Shown here: positions 6,676-14,643 of the stretch, one piece after another
Layout of the letters: every line of letters begins with the position of its first letter
Numbering within the stretch: the first letter of the stretch is position 1
Assembly: GCA_021784595.1 (NCBI GenBank)
Contig: JAJYHT010000029.1
Span: forward strand, 1 to 34,182
Length of the DNA stretch: 34,182 nt
From: Bacillota bacterium
GTDB lineage: Bacteria > Bacillota > Sulfobacillia > Sulfobacillales > Sulfobacillaceae
Direction: 5' to 3'
Made by a program: the position numbers and the translations under genes
The notes under the pieces: model-generated
Told to the model about the DNA's origin: nothing
Databases searched by the model: none
What the model saw: only the letters and a program-made list of their open reading frames with translations

Positions 6676-6716
6676 CGTTGTTGGCTCCTTTCTTGATATC
6701 CATAGACCAGATGTTC

Positions 6717-6733
6717 ATTGTATCATTGTACCA
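6717..6733 (-). promoter_or_regulatory. Two overlapping extended -10 elements before ispH
   Basis: On the minus strand, TGGTACAAT (6733-6725) and TGATACAAT (6725-6717) share one base. Both are TGn-extended -10 boxes, 40-60 bases upstream of the ispH start. No clear -35 is seen. They may give two start sites eight bases apart. Confidence 0.45.
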
Positions 6734-6819
6734 TGCCGCTCAAGGCTTGTTGTGGCTCATCGTTCATCGACATCGGACACCTTGGGCGAAATACTTATGT
6801 GTGGAGCGCCAAAAAACCT

Positions 6820-7737
6820 ATGAAGTCTTCTACTTTAGGATCTATCCTGTTGTCTTTGGCCGCCGCCATTTGGGGTAGCATGTATGTGGTCAGCAAAATC
6901 GTGTTGCGAACTATTCCACCGCTGACACTGGTATGGATGCGTTACGTGATTGCGTTAGCGATATTGTTAGGGATCATGTCGGGGGCGCGCATTTCGTGGC
7001 GGTTGGACCGAAGGGACTTCGGCCGGGTGCTCCAAATAGGGCTGATCGGTTACGTCGTGTCCATTGCGGCGCAATTTATTGGAACCAAGTTGGCAACCGC
7101 TCAGTTAGGGTCGTTGATTACGGCCAGCACGCCGGCATTTATGATTTTATTCGCCTATGTTATCTTGCGCGAGCGTATCAACACCAGTAAGCTGATTGCC
7201 TTATGTTTGGCTGCCATGGGCGTACTGCTGATTGTGGGTCTGGGCCATCAGGCTGGTTCGGTGCGATTAGGAGAGGTCATTTTGGGAATAGCGGCGGTCA
7301 GCTGGGCTTGGATGTCGGTACTGGTCAAGACTGTGCCGCAACGATATTCAATTCTCACCGTGACCTTTTATTCCATGTTGGTGGCTACGGCATTAATGAC
7401 ACCCATCGCTTTTTGGCAAATGGGCATCCACCGTATGCTCACGGTTTTCACCCAAGAACCGCGGCTTGATGGGTACGTTCTGTATCTGGGCGTGGTAGCC
7501 ACCGCGGCAGCGTTTTTTATGTGGAATGCCGGATTGCAAAGAGTACAAGCTGGCGTGGCAGGGTTTTACTTATTTTTTCAACCCGTGGTGGGTGGTGTAT
7601 TAGGTTGGCTGTTGTTGAACGAGCATTTCACCTGGAGTTTAGGATTGGGGGCCGCTGTCATTGTCTTGGCCGTGGTGTTGGCCCTGAAAGGTGGCGGTGG
7701 GCGTGCTCAAACGAAACCCCACGGCAGCACCGATTAA
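6820..7737 (+). CDS. DMT-superfamily transporter, EamA type
   Basis: The 305-residue protein has about ten hydrophobic helices arranged as two EamA repeats, with the typical start of the first repeat (AAAIWGSMYVVSKIVL, WMRYVIALAILL) and of the second (AVSWAWMSVLVKTVPQ, then FFMWNAGLQRVQAGVAGFY and PVVGGVLGWLLLNE near the end). Such proteins export amino acids or other metabolites; the substrate cannot be told. The open frame extends to 6718, but the homology starts at MKSSTLGS, so ATG 6820 was used. A GGAG at 6803 is the only possible ribosome binding site and is rather far away. The last 99 bases overlap the opposing Lgt-like gene. Confidence 0.85.
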   Translation: MKSSTLGSILLSLAAAIWGSMYVVSKIVLRTIPPLTLVWMRYVIALAILLGIMSGARISWRLDRRDFGRVLQIGLIGYVVSIAAQFIGTKLATAQLGSLITASTPAFMILFAYVILRERINTSKLIALCLAAMGVLLIVGLGHQAGSVRLGEVILGIAAVSWAWMSVLVKTVPQRYSILTVTFYSMLVATALMTPIAFWQMGIHRMLTVFTQEPRLDGYVLYLGVVATAAAFFMWNAGLQRVQAGVAGFYLFFQPVVGGVLGWLLLNEHFTWSLGLGAAVIVLAVVLALKGGGGRAQTKPHGSTD

Positions 7738-8388
7738 GGCCACCCATTGGGCGACTGTGAACGGCACGGTGGGCTGCGGCAGGGTAAGGCTGGTGACAAG
7801 CCAGGCCAGGGCAATTCCTAAGGTCAGAAGTCCAGCGGTGACACCGGGGTGGGATTGATGAAAACGTCGATAAAGGAGAACACCGACCCCGCCGACAACC
7901 AAAAGCATTAGGGTCCACAGCGCATAACTGGGAAATTGCGCGGTGCCGCCGAATTTCACGGCTAAGGTGGCAAGAAGTGAGGGAATCTTAACGCCCAATA
8001 GATTTTGTCCCGGCCCTCGAATGACTAGCATGATGGCCAGGGCCAGACCAACAATGTCTAGGTCCCCACGGCTCCATTGCCCGCGGTGTTTTCGATATGC
8101 CCATCCAAGACCGATAAGGCCGCCGATAACCAGTCCCATCACACCCCAGGTACTGATGGGCGTAAAGATGAGGTGACTGGGCTGGTGAATATAGTAGCCG
8201 AGATCACTGGCAATGTAGATGGCTTTATCACCAAAGACAGCTCCGATAATGATTGCTCCCAGCAGTTCAACCACGCGTTGGGAGGGATCTAAACGAGAAG
8301 CCGCGGCAAGGGCCGCCATCAGGGAAGCGACCAGCAAGATTGTGCTAAGCGGGAAGGGACCGACGTAAGCATAGGCTGGGACGTACAT
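7639..8388 (-). CDS. Lgt-like polytopic membrane protein, catalytic residues not conserved
   Basis: This 249-residue protein has about seven hydrophobic segments and a layout like prolipoprotein diacylglyceryl transferase (Lgt): a start resembling G-P-F-x-L-S-T-I-L-L, a central glycine-rich loop (STWGVMGLVIGGLIGLGWAY) where Lgt has its H-G-G motif, and IRGPGQNLLG where Lgt has R-I-G-N-F-x-N. The histidine of the H-G-G motif and the R-I-G-N-F pattern are absent, so lipoprotein lipidation activity is unlikely. It is translated after tlpA and ccdA with AAAGGAGGG before ATG 8388. A membrane partner role for the thiol-redox pair is inferred from position only. Distant Lgt homology should be treated as tentative. 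Confidence 0.55.
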   Translation of the reverse strand: MYVPAYAYVGPFPLSTILLVASLMAALAAASRLDPSQRVVELLGAIIIGAVFGDKAIYIASDLGYYIHQPSHLIFTPISTWGVMGLVIGGLIGLGWAYRKHRGQWSRGDLDIVGLALAIMLVIRGPGQNLLGVKIPSLLATLAVKFGGTAQFPSYALWTLMLLVVGGVGVLLYRRFHQSHPGVTAGLLTLGIALAWLVTSLTLPQPTVPFTVAQWVALIGAAVGFRLSTPTATFQGQHHGQDNDSGPQS

Positions 8389-8393
8389 CGCGG

Positions 8394-8912
8394 TTACCCT
8401 CCTTTGGCGGCTAAGCGAAGGTCGTGGGCCAAAAGGGCCGGGTTCATGGGCCCAATAACTTTGGCCACGATTATGCCGTAACGATTGACAAAGAGTGTGG
8501 TCGGAAGCGTGCTGATCATAAATTGGCTAAACACTTGACCTGTGGTGTCGTAATAGGCATGGGCAAGAGCTACTCCGGCGTGCGCCAACACCGGTTGCGA
8601 GGCGCTCTGGGTGTCGTTTGTCACCAGCACAATCCGAGAATTCGGGAATGCTGTTGAAAAGTCCGGCAATTCCATTTTGCAGGCGGGACACCAGGGAGCC
8701 CAAAAGTTTACTAGTCCACTTCGCCCTGAAAACAAGTGGGACAGTGCTTCGGAACGCCCGGTTTCGGATACCACAGCCAGAGATGGTAGCTTTTGCCCGA
8801 CCGAGGCCGTGAACACATCGGCAGCCGTCGCTGGCTTTACTACGATGATTACTGCCACTAGGGCGACAAGAGCGCCCAAGACATTACGCCATCTGATCAA
8901 GGGTTGCTTCAT
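8394..8912 (-). CDS. TlpA/ResA-like membrane-anchored thiol-disulfide oxidoreductase
   Basis: The 172-residue protein has an N-terminal hydrophobic segment (about residues 9-30, ending in an A-T-A-A that could be a cleavage site or part of an anchor) and a thioredoxin fold with FWAPWCPACKMELP. The active site is C75-P-A-C78, and the cis-proline loop is STLPTTLFVN. Members work outside the membrane, reducing apocytochrome c or other exported thiols, with electrons from CcdA. The start overlaps the ccdA stop by four bases (ATGA), so the two are translationally coupled. CPAC rather than CEPC suggests TlpA-like and not strictly ResA chemistry, but the exact partner is unknown. Confidence 0.87.
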   Translation of the reverse strand: MKQPLIRWRNVLGALVALVAVIIVVKPATAADVFTASVGQKLPSLAVVSETGRSEALSHLFSGRSGLVNFWAPWCPACKMELPDFSTAFPNSRIVLVTNDTQSASQPVLAHAGVALAHAYYDTTGQVFSQFMISTLPTTLFVNRYGIIVAKVIGPMNPALLAHDLRLAAKGG

Positions 8913-9622
8913 GGTAAGATTACCGTGGCGGTCACCAAGTTGGGAATCAGGTCAAACCAGCCCGTGATCAGCAAGATGCCGAGAACCACCAAAAACGCGC
9001 CCGAAATGCGTTCAATCCAAGGCAAATACTGGCCCATCCGCCGCGTCCACTGAGCGGCTTGCCCTAAAAAGACAGCCAAAGCTAAAAATGGGATAGCGAG
9101 ACCCAGAGCGTAGCTGGCCAACAGAACGGCTCCAGACATGACGGTGTTGGATCGGGCCGCCAATATCAAGATGCTGGCTAGAATTGGGCCTACACACGGA
9201 GTCCAGCCTGCTGCAAATACAATCCCTAATATTAAGGAGGACCAGCGTTGGGTGCTGGGCTTGACCCCAATGTGAACATCGCGCTTGAACAGTCCAATTT
9301 CGATTAGTCCACTGATTTCAAGTCCAAAGACAATGATTACCAAACCGCCCAGTTCGGCGATTAGACGCCGGTGATGCGCGACAAATTGTCCTAGGCTGCT
9401 GGCGCCTAGTCCTGCGGCAATCAAAATTAACGAAAATCCTAAGATGAAGAGCAGGGAATTTTGAATCACCCGCGTTCGGACGCGGTGGTTGGCAATTGTT
9501 TCAGGGGTCAGGGCAGTGCCTGCCATCGAAGACAGATAAGAAGGAATCAAGGGTAAAACACATGGCGAGAGGATCGACGCTAGTCCCGCGACGAAGGCAA
9601 CCCCTAGCGATACCAAGGACAT
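8909..9622 (-). CDS. ccdA: Cytochrome c biogenesis protein CcdA (thiol electron carrier)
   Basis: The 237-residue membrane protein has six predicted helices in two repeats. The paired redox cysteines are C21 in LSPCVLPLIP and C143 in GWTPCVGPIL, the defining pair of the CcdA/DsbD-beta family. It carries electrons from cytoplasmic thioredoxin to extracytoplasmic thiol proteins, here probably the adjacent TlpA-like protein. The start ATG 9622 follows a GGGGGG-type ribosome binding site. It is first in a three-gene minus-strand operon (ccdA, tlpA-like, Lgt-like) and shares a 142-base divergent region with ftsE. No cytochrome c maturation gene (ResB/ResC) is in view. Confidence 0.9.
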   Translation of the reverse strand: MSLVSLGVAFVAGLASILSPCVLPLIPSYLSSMAGTALTPETIANHRVRTRVIQNSLLFILGFSLILIAAGLGASSLGQFVAHHRRLIAELGGLVIIVFGLEISGLIEIGLFKRDVHIGVKPSTQRWSSLILGIVFAAGWTPCVGPILASILILAARSNTVMSGAVLLASYALGLAIPFLALAVFLGQAAQWTRRMGQYLPWIERISGAFLVVLGILLITGWFDLIPNLVTATVILP

Positions 9623-9660
9623 TTTTGCAATCCCCCCGTCCGTTCATTGAGCTACGGGTC

Positions 9661-9669
9661 ATTATATCA
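9661..9669 (-). promoter_or_regulatory. Extended -10 promoter of the ccdA operon
   Basis: TGATATAAT on the minus strand is a perfect TATAAT (9666-9661) with the TGn extension, about 40 bases upstream of the ccdA start. No matching -35 is obvious. Confidence 0.55.
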
Positions 9670-9709
9670 TGACATGCTAAAAAATCTGGATCGGTGCACT
9701 ATGGCAGGA

Positions 9710-9738
9710 TTGTTACGCTTCGTGTCGAAAGATATCAA
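9710..9738 (+). promoter_or_regulatory. Candidate ftsEX promoter
   Basis: TTGTTA (9710-9715) and TATCAA (9733-9738) are spaced by 17 bases and lie 27 bases before the ftsE start. The -35 is a good match and the -10 moderate. It diverges from the ccdA promoter. Confidence 0.4.
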
Positions 9739-9764
9739 TATAGGGAATAAAGTGAGGTGGGTTC

Positions 9765-10451
9765 GTGATCCGATTGGATAAAGTCAGCAAACGCTATCCC
9801 AATGGCCATTATGGATTGGTGGATGTTTCGCTCACTATCCGTCGCGGTGAATTTATTTTTTTAGTGGGTCCATCCGGCGCGGGGAAATCTTCGTTAGTTC
9901 GTCTCCTATATAGGGAAGAAGCGGCTAGCCAGGGAGAAGTATATGTCGACCAGTTTAAACTGTCGACTTTGCGTCGAGGGCAAGTGGCGCGTTTAAGACG
10001 CCAGTTGGGCGTGGTGTTTCAAGATGTCAAATTGTTGCCGCAACGGACGGTATACCAAAACGTGGCCTTCGCTATGGAAGTGGTTGGCGCTTCGACCCGT
10101 GATATTCACAAACGGGTGCCGCAAGTATTAGAGTTGGTTGGCTTAGGCCGAAACCGCGAAAATTTTCCTCATCAGCTCTCGGGCGGCGAGCAGCAACGGG
10201 TGGGGATAGCCCGGGCATTGGTTAATAATCCGATTTACGTGATTGCAGATGAACCTACCGGGAATTTGGACCCCGAGACGGCGCACGAAATCATGAAGCT
10301 ATTTGTGGAAATCAATCGCCGTGGCGCCACCGTGATCATGGCAACGCATGCCAAAGAGATTGTCAACCAAATGCAACGCCGCGTAGTGGCCATTGAGCAG
10401 GGGCGCGTGGTGCGCGACGAAGTGCGAGGTGTTTACGGTTATGAATCTTAA
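9765..10451 (+). CDS. ftsE: Cell division ATP-binding protein FtsE
   Basis: The 228-residue ABC ATPase has Walker A GPSGAGKS (35-42), a Q-loop (VFQDVKLL), the signature LSGGEQQR (138-145), Walker B YVIADEP (158-164) and the switch histidine in MATHAKE. With FtsX it forms the FtsEX complex, which transmits ATP hydrolysis to cell-wall hydrolases during division or elongation. The GTG start at 9765 is preceded by GTGAGGTGG. Its last 11 bases overlap ftsX. The order ftsE-ftsX followed by a C-terminal processing protease matches that in Bacillus. The usual prfB upstream neighbour is absent here. Confidence 0.93.
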   Translation: MIRLDKVSKRYPNGHYGLVDVSLTIRRGEFIFLVGPSGAGKSSLVRLLYREEAASQGEVYVDQFKLSTLRRGQVARLRRQLGVVFQDVKLLPQRTVYQNVAFAMEVVGASTRDIHKRVPQVLELVGLGRNRENFPHQLSGGEQQRVGIARALVNNPIYVIADEPTGNLDPETAHEIMKLFVEINRRGATVIMATHAKEIVNQMQRRVVAIEQGRVVRDEVRGVYGYES

Positions 10452-11328
10452 TGGCATAGGATATATTGTTCGAGAAACCTTGCGTAATTTGGCGCGGAAC
10501 AGTTGGATGTCGCTCGCGTCGGTCTCGACGGTGGCGATTTCAATGTTTGTTTTGTCATTTTTCTTGGTGCTTACCACCAATCTCAACCACGTTACCACGG
10601 TCTTGCAGAGCCAGGTGGAGATGAAGGTCTTTGTCAATCCCAAGGTAGGGAGGCTCAAAGAAATTTCTCTTCTTAATAAGGCTCGTCACTGGCCCAATGT
10701 GCGGCACATCGACTTTTTCACCAAGCAGCAAGCGGCGAACAGCTTAAAACGGGAATTTCCCAATCAACGCGATTTGGTTGCCTTGATTTCCAAATCCAAT
10801 CCTCTGTTCGATGGGTATGACGTTTTCACCTACCGTCCGCAAGCGATTCCACGGTTAGCCACCCGATTTGAAAAAGATCCGATTGTGCACGCGGTAGTTT
10901 ACGAAGGACAAGTCGTCACACGGTTGGCCAAGCTGTCCAAAGTTTTAAGATGGGTAGGATGGGTTGTGGAGGGACTTTTGGGATTGGCCACTCTTTTTAT
11001 TATTGTCAATACCATTCGGCTGGCGGTGTTTGCTCGGCGGCGCGAAGTTCAGGTGATGAAACTTGTCGGTGCCACTGATTGGTTTATTCGTTGGCCGTTT
11101 GTGCTGGAAGGAGTCATTTTGGGTCTGTTGGGAGCCGTGGTAGCGGACCTGGTAGTGGATGCCGGCTATCGATGGCTGACGGGGGTTGCGGCGATTGCCC
11201 TACCCTTTTGGCCGTTGGCTTCACTAGCCAGCGTGATGACCCAAGTCTTGTTGTTCACCTTGATTGGCGGCGTCTTTGTCGGTATTTTGGCTAGTTTGGT
11301 GGCCTTGCGCCGGTTCTTGCGCGTCTAG
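10441..11328 (+). CDS. ftsX: Cell division protein FtsX (permease subunit)
   Basis: The 295-residue protein begins with the conserved Y-I-V-R-E-T-L-R-N-L-A-R-N stretch and a first TM (SVSTVAISMFVLSFFLV). An extracellular domain follows (about residues 60-170, with VKVF-type MKVFVNPK), then three C-terminal helices (WVVEGLLGLATLFIIVNTIRLAVFARRREVQ onward in pieces), and the family motif R-R-x-E-V-Q-V-M-K-L-V-G-A. It couples FtsE to cell-wall hydrolases outside the membrane. ATG 10441 was chosen over the upstream frame start because it begins the homology and has GAGGTG upstream. The 11-base overlap with ftsE implies coupled translation. Confidence 0.92.
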   Translation: MNLNGIGYIVRETLRNLARNSWMSLASVSTVAISMFVLSFFLVLTTNLNHVTTVLQSQVEMKVFVNPKVGRLKEISLLNKARHWPNVRHIDFFTKQQAANSLKREFPNQRDLVALISKSNPLFDGYDVFTYRPQAIPRLATRFEKDPIVHAVVYEGQVVTRLAKLSKVLRWVGWVVEGLLGLATLFIIVNTIRLAVFARRREVQVMKLVGATDWFIRWPFVLEGVILGLLGAVVADLVVDAGYRWLTGVAAIALPFWPLASLASVMTQVLLFTLIGGVFVGILASLVALRRFLRV

Positions 11329-11378
11329 CCCCCGTGATCGTCCCCAGTTCCCGCGCGGCCTCTCCAAACAAATCGGCA

Positions 11379-11387
11379 TGATATAAT
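11379..11387 (+). promoter_or_regulatory. Extended -10 promoter of the ctpA-uvr operon
   Basis: TGATATAAT has a perfect TATAAT hexamer (11382-11387) with the TGn extension, 23 bases before the ctpA start and just ahead of the AAGGAGGGG ribosome binding site. A -35 match is lacking. It would give a leader of about 17 bases. Confidence 0.55.
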
Positions 11388-11410
11388 GTAGGAATATAAG
11401 GAGGGGCCAC

Positions 11411-12601
11411 ATGCGGCGAAGAGCACTCGGAGTTTGGGCAGCGCTGACCGTCTTTTTAATGGCGGGCTCCTCAGCGGGAACTTGGTGGGCCACACAGAAC
11501 GGCATGCTGGGCAGCAGCGGAATTCCGGCTAGCATGCGCCAAAATGAAGAGTTCACCCGCTTCGTTCAGGTATATGACTCAATTCGCAGCGATACCATTT
11601 GGCATAACACTCCGCATCAGTTGTTGGTGGGGGCCATTAATGGCATGGTAGGCACCTTGCACGACCAATTTTCGAATTATTTTTCTTCTTCGCAAAACCA
11701 ATCTTTTCAACAGATGCTCAACCCGACATTCGTTGGCATTGGGGTGGAGGTTTCCGACACCTCGTCCGATTTGGTGATCCAACAAGTGTTTGCCAATTCA
11801 CCAGCGTCTAAAGCAGGATTGAAGTCGGGTGACGTCATCACCGCAGTGGACGGACAAAACGTCACCAAGATAGGGGACGCCCAAGCGGTGAACTTGATAC
11901 ACGGCAAGGTCGGAACCGCAGTCCACCTGGCGGTAACCGTCAACGGTCATTCCAGATTTTTTGTGTTGAAACGTGCCGTGATTGACGCGCCGACGGTCTA
12001 TAGCTACATGATGCCGCATCACATTGCCTATATGAATATTCTTGAGTTTGGCAACAACACGGGCCAAGAAGTAGTCAATCAATTTCACCAAATGGTCAAG
12101 GAAGGGGCCAAGGGCTTGCTCTTGGATATGCGGGACAATCCTGGTGGAGAAGTGACAGAGGCGCTAGATGCGGCCAATGTTTTGGTCCCAGCGGGGCCTG
12201 TGGTATCACTTCATTACAAAAACCCGGCAGACAACCAGACGTTCGATTCTAGCGGTCCGGGCACCAAATTGCCGATTGTGGTATTGGTTAATGGAGGGAC
12301 GGCGTCAGCAGCCGAAATTTTGTCCGCGGCGATTGTAGAACGGCAAGGGGGCACCTTAGTAGGTACTAAAACCTATGGCAAGGGCATCGTGCAGGAATTA
12401 ATTCCGTTAGCTAATCACGCGGCGCTAAAGCTGACCATTGCCAAGTATTACACGCCCAATGGCCAGTACATTGAGCACAAGGGGCTAACTCCCAGCGTGT
12501 ATGATCCAGAGCCTTCCAACATCATTCCGTCAGACATCCCGGCTCAAGATCCTCAGTTGGCGAAGGCGGTAAGTGTGTTGCTGAACAAAATGGCCAGGTA
12601 A
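11411..12601 (+). CDS. ctpA: C-terminal processing protease, S41 family
   Basis: The 396-residue exported protease has an N-terminal signal or anchor ([19 protein letters not shown]), a short helical region (50-95), a PDZ domain (about 100-190, with G-I-G-V-E-V and [12 protein letters not shown]) and the S41 catalytic core. The nucleophile is S299 in NGGTASAAE and the general base K324 in TYGKGIVQ, the normal 25-residue spacing. Substrates are the C-termini of exposed proteins. In Bacillus the neighbouring CtpB acts in sporulation signalling, but that role is only a possibility here. AAGGAGGGG precedes ATG 11411. It is the first gene of a tight run leading into uvrB, 32 bases later. Confidence 0.92.
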   Translation: MRRRALGVWAALTVFLMAGSSAGTWWATQNGMLGSSGIPASMRQNEEFTRFVQVYDSIRSDTIWHNTPHQLLVGAINGMVGTLHDQFSNYFSSSQNQSFQQMLNPTFVGIGVEVSDTSSDLVIQQVFANSPASKAGLKSGDVITAVDGQNVTKIGDAQAVNLIHGKVGTAVHLAVTVNGHSRFFVLKRAVIDAPTVYSYMMPHHIAYMNILEFGNNTGQEVVNQFHQMVKEGAKGLLLDMRDNPGGEVTEALDAANVLVPAGPVVSLHYKNPADNQTFDSSGPGTKLPIVVLVNGGTASAAEILSAAIVERQGGTLVGTKTYGKGIVQELIPLANHAALKLTIAKYYTPNGQYIEHKGLTPSVYDPEPSNIIPSDIPAQDPQLAKAVSVLLNKMAR

Positions 12602-12633
12602 ATAGATGGGCATGGCAAGGAGGGTGCGATAAT

Positions 12634-14643
12634 ATGGGAGTGTTTCAGTTGGAGGCGCCATACGCGCCAGCAGGCGACCAACCAAACGCCATCGCCAAAC
12701 TGTCACAAGGTATTGCGCAGGGTTTGCGTGAGCAGGTGTTGTTGGGTGTCACCGGCTCGGGCAAGACCTTTACGATGGCTAATGTGATCCGTGAGGCCAA
12801 CCTGCCAACTTTGGTGGTAGCACCCAACAAGACGTTGGCAGCGCAATTGGCGGGCGAACTGAAAGTGTTTTTCCCCCACAATGCCGTGGAGTATTTCGTC
12901 AGTTACTATGATTACTATCAACCAGAAGCCTATATTCCGCAAACGGATTTATACATCGAAAAAGACGCTCAGATTAATGACGAAATCGATAAATTGCGCC
13001 ATTCGGCTACATCATCGCTGTTGGAGCGACCTGACGTCATTATTGTAGCCAGTGTGTCCTGTATCTATGGATTAGGTTCGCCCGAGGACTACCGTGATTT
13101 GGTGCTGTCGTTGCGGGTCGGAATGGAGCGAGATCGCCAAAGTATCCTGAAAAAGTTAGTGGACATTCAGTATGAGCGCAATGACGCCAATTTTGTTCGG
13201 GGAAAATTTCGCGTTCACGGTGATGTGATAGAGGTATTTCCGGCCAACCAGAGCGAACAAGCCATCCGGATCGAGTTGTTCGGGGACGACATTGAGCGGA
13301 TTCGAGAGTTTGATGCGTTGACCGGGGAGATTATGGGAGAGCGCGAACATGTGGCGATTTATCCCGCTTCCCACTATGTTATGGGCAAAGATCGCAGAGC
13401 CCCGGCCATTATAAGCATCAGGGCCGAACTGCAAGAGCGCTTGAAGGAATTGCGCCAAATGGGTAAGGATTTAGAAGCTCAACGTTTGGAACAGCGGACG
13501 CAATATGATTTGGAAATGCTGGAAGAAGTAGGGTTTTGTTCGGGCATAGAAAATTACTCGCGCCATTTTACCGGTAAGGCGCCTGGCCAAGCGCCCTATA
13601 CGTTGCTGGATTATTTTCCTAAAAGGTTTTTAACGCTTATCGACGAGTCTCATGTCACAGTCGGGCAAATTCGCGGAATGTATGCAGGAGATCGGTCCCG
13701 AAAGGAAAATCTGGTTGAACATGGGTTCCGGCTCCCGTCGGCATTTGACAACCGGCCGCTGATGTTTGATGAGTTCCATGCCCATTTATCTCACGTGGTG
13801 TATGTATCGGCAACCCCGGCCGCGTATGAACGGGGAGTAGCCCAGCAGATTGTTGAACAAATTGTGCGGCCTACGGGGCTTTTGGATCCGCAAATTACGG
13901 TCAAACCGACCAAGGGACAAATTGACGATTTGTTGGCAGAAATTCGCGCCCGCACCACTCGCAACCAGAGAGTGTTGGTAACCACCCTAACCAAGCGGAT
14001 GGCGGAAGATCTCACTGAATTTTTACGCGAACATGGCGTGCGGGTGCGTTATTTGCACTCGGACATTGATACGTTGGAGCGAATGGCAATCATTCGCGAC
14101 TTGCGGCTAGGGGACTTCGACGTATTGGTAGGAATCAATTTGCTGCGTGAAGGACTTGACTTGCCTGAGGTGGGATTGGTGGCCATCTTAGACGCCGATA
14201 AGGAAGGATATTTGCGATCTTCTACATCGCTGGTGCAAACGATAGGTCGCGCGGCCCGAAACCTTGAAGGAGCAGTGGTGATGTATGCCGACAGGATCAC
14301 CGATTCGATGGGGCATGCCATGGAAGAGACGGAGCGCAGGCGAGAGATTCAACGGCAGTTCAACATCGACCATCACATTGTTCCGCAAGGGGTGTCCAAG
14401 GCAGTGCGCGACATTATTCAAGCGACCAAGGCCGCTGAGGAGAAACCGGTTGAAAAGCCAATAAAAGACATGACACCCCGCGAACGCATTCAAATGACCA
14501 ACCGACTGCGTAAAGAAATGAAGGAAGCCAGCCGCAATTGGGAATTTGAGCGTGCGGCCGTTCTGCGAGATCTTCTGATGGAATTGGAAAAGGAACGTCC
14601 GATCAAGGCGGTGGCAGGAGGGTCAAAAAAGTCCCATGGCTAG
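12634..14643 (+). CDS. uvrB: Excinuclease ABC subunit B
   Basis: This 669-residue helicase-like damage verifier of nucleotide excision repair has Walker A GVTGSGKT (38-45), the DNA-clamping beta-hairpin region with [16 protein letters not shown]-type LIDESHVT, motif VI-type TIGRAARN, and a C-terminal UVR motif ([19 protein letters not shown]) that contacts UvrC. The length is typical. AGGAGGGTG precedes ATG 12634. Its last eight bases overlap the start of uvrA, so UvrB and UvrA are made together. No LexA/DinR box was recognised upstream, though the operon promoter lies before ctpA and I did not exclude a degenerate box. Confidence 0.97.
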   Translation: MGVFQLEAPYAPAGDQPNAIAKLSQGIAQGLREQVLLGVTGSGKTFTMANVIREANLPTLVVAPNKTLAAQLAGELKVFFPHNAVEYFVSYYDYYQPEAYIPQTDLYIEKDAQINDEIDKLRHSATSSLLERPDVIIVASVSCIYGLGSPEDYRDLVLSLRVGMERDRQSILKKLVDIQYERNDANFVRGKFRVHGDVIEVFPANQSEQAIRIELFGDDIERIREFDALTGEIMGEREHVAIYPASHYVMGKDRRAPAIISIRAELQERLKELRQMGKDLEAQRLEQRTQYDLEMLEEVGFCSGIENYSRHFTGKAPGQAPYTLLDYFPKRFLTLIDESHVTVGQIRGMYAGDRSRKENLVEHGFRLPSAFDNRPLMFDEFHAHLSHVVYVSATPAAYERGVAQQIVEQIVRPTGLLDPQITVKPTKGQIDDLLAEIRARTTRNQRVLVTTLTKRMAEDLTEFLREHGVRVRYLHSDIDTLERMAIIRDLRLGDFDVLVGINLLREGLDLPEVGLVAILDADKEGYLRSSTSLVQTIGRAARNLEGAVVMYADRITDSMGHAMEETERRREIQRQFNIDHHIVPQGVSKAVRDIIQATKAAEEKPVEKPIKDMTPRERIQMTNRLRKEMKEASRNWEFERAAVLRDLLMELEKERPIKAVAGGSKKSHG

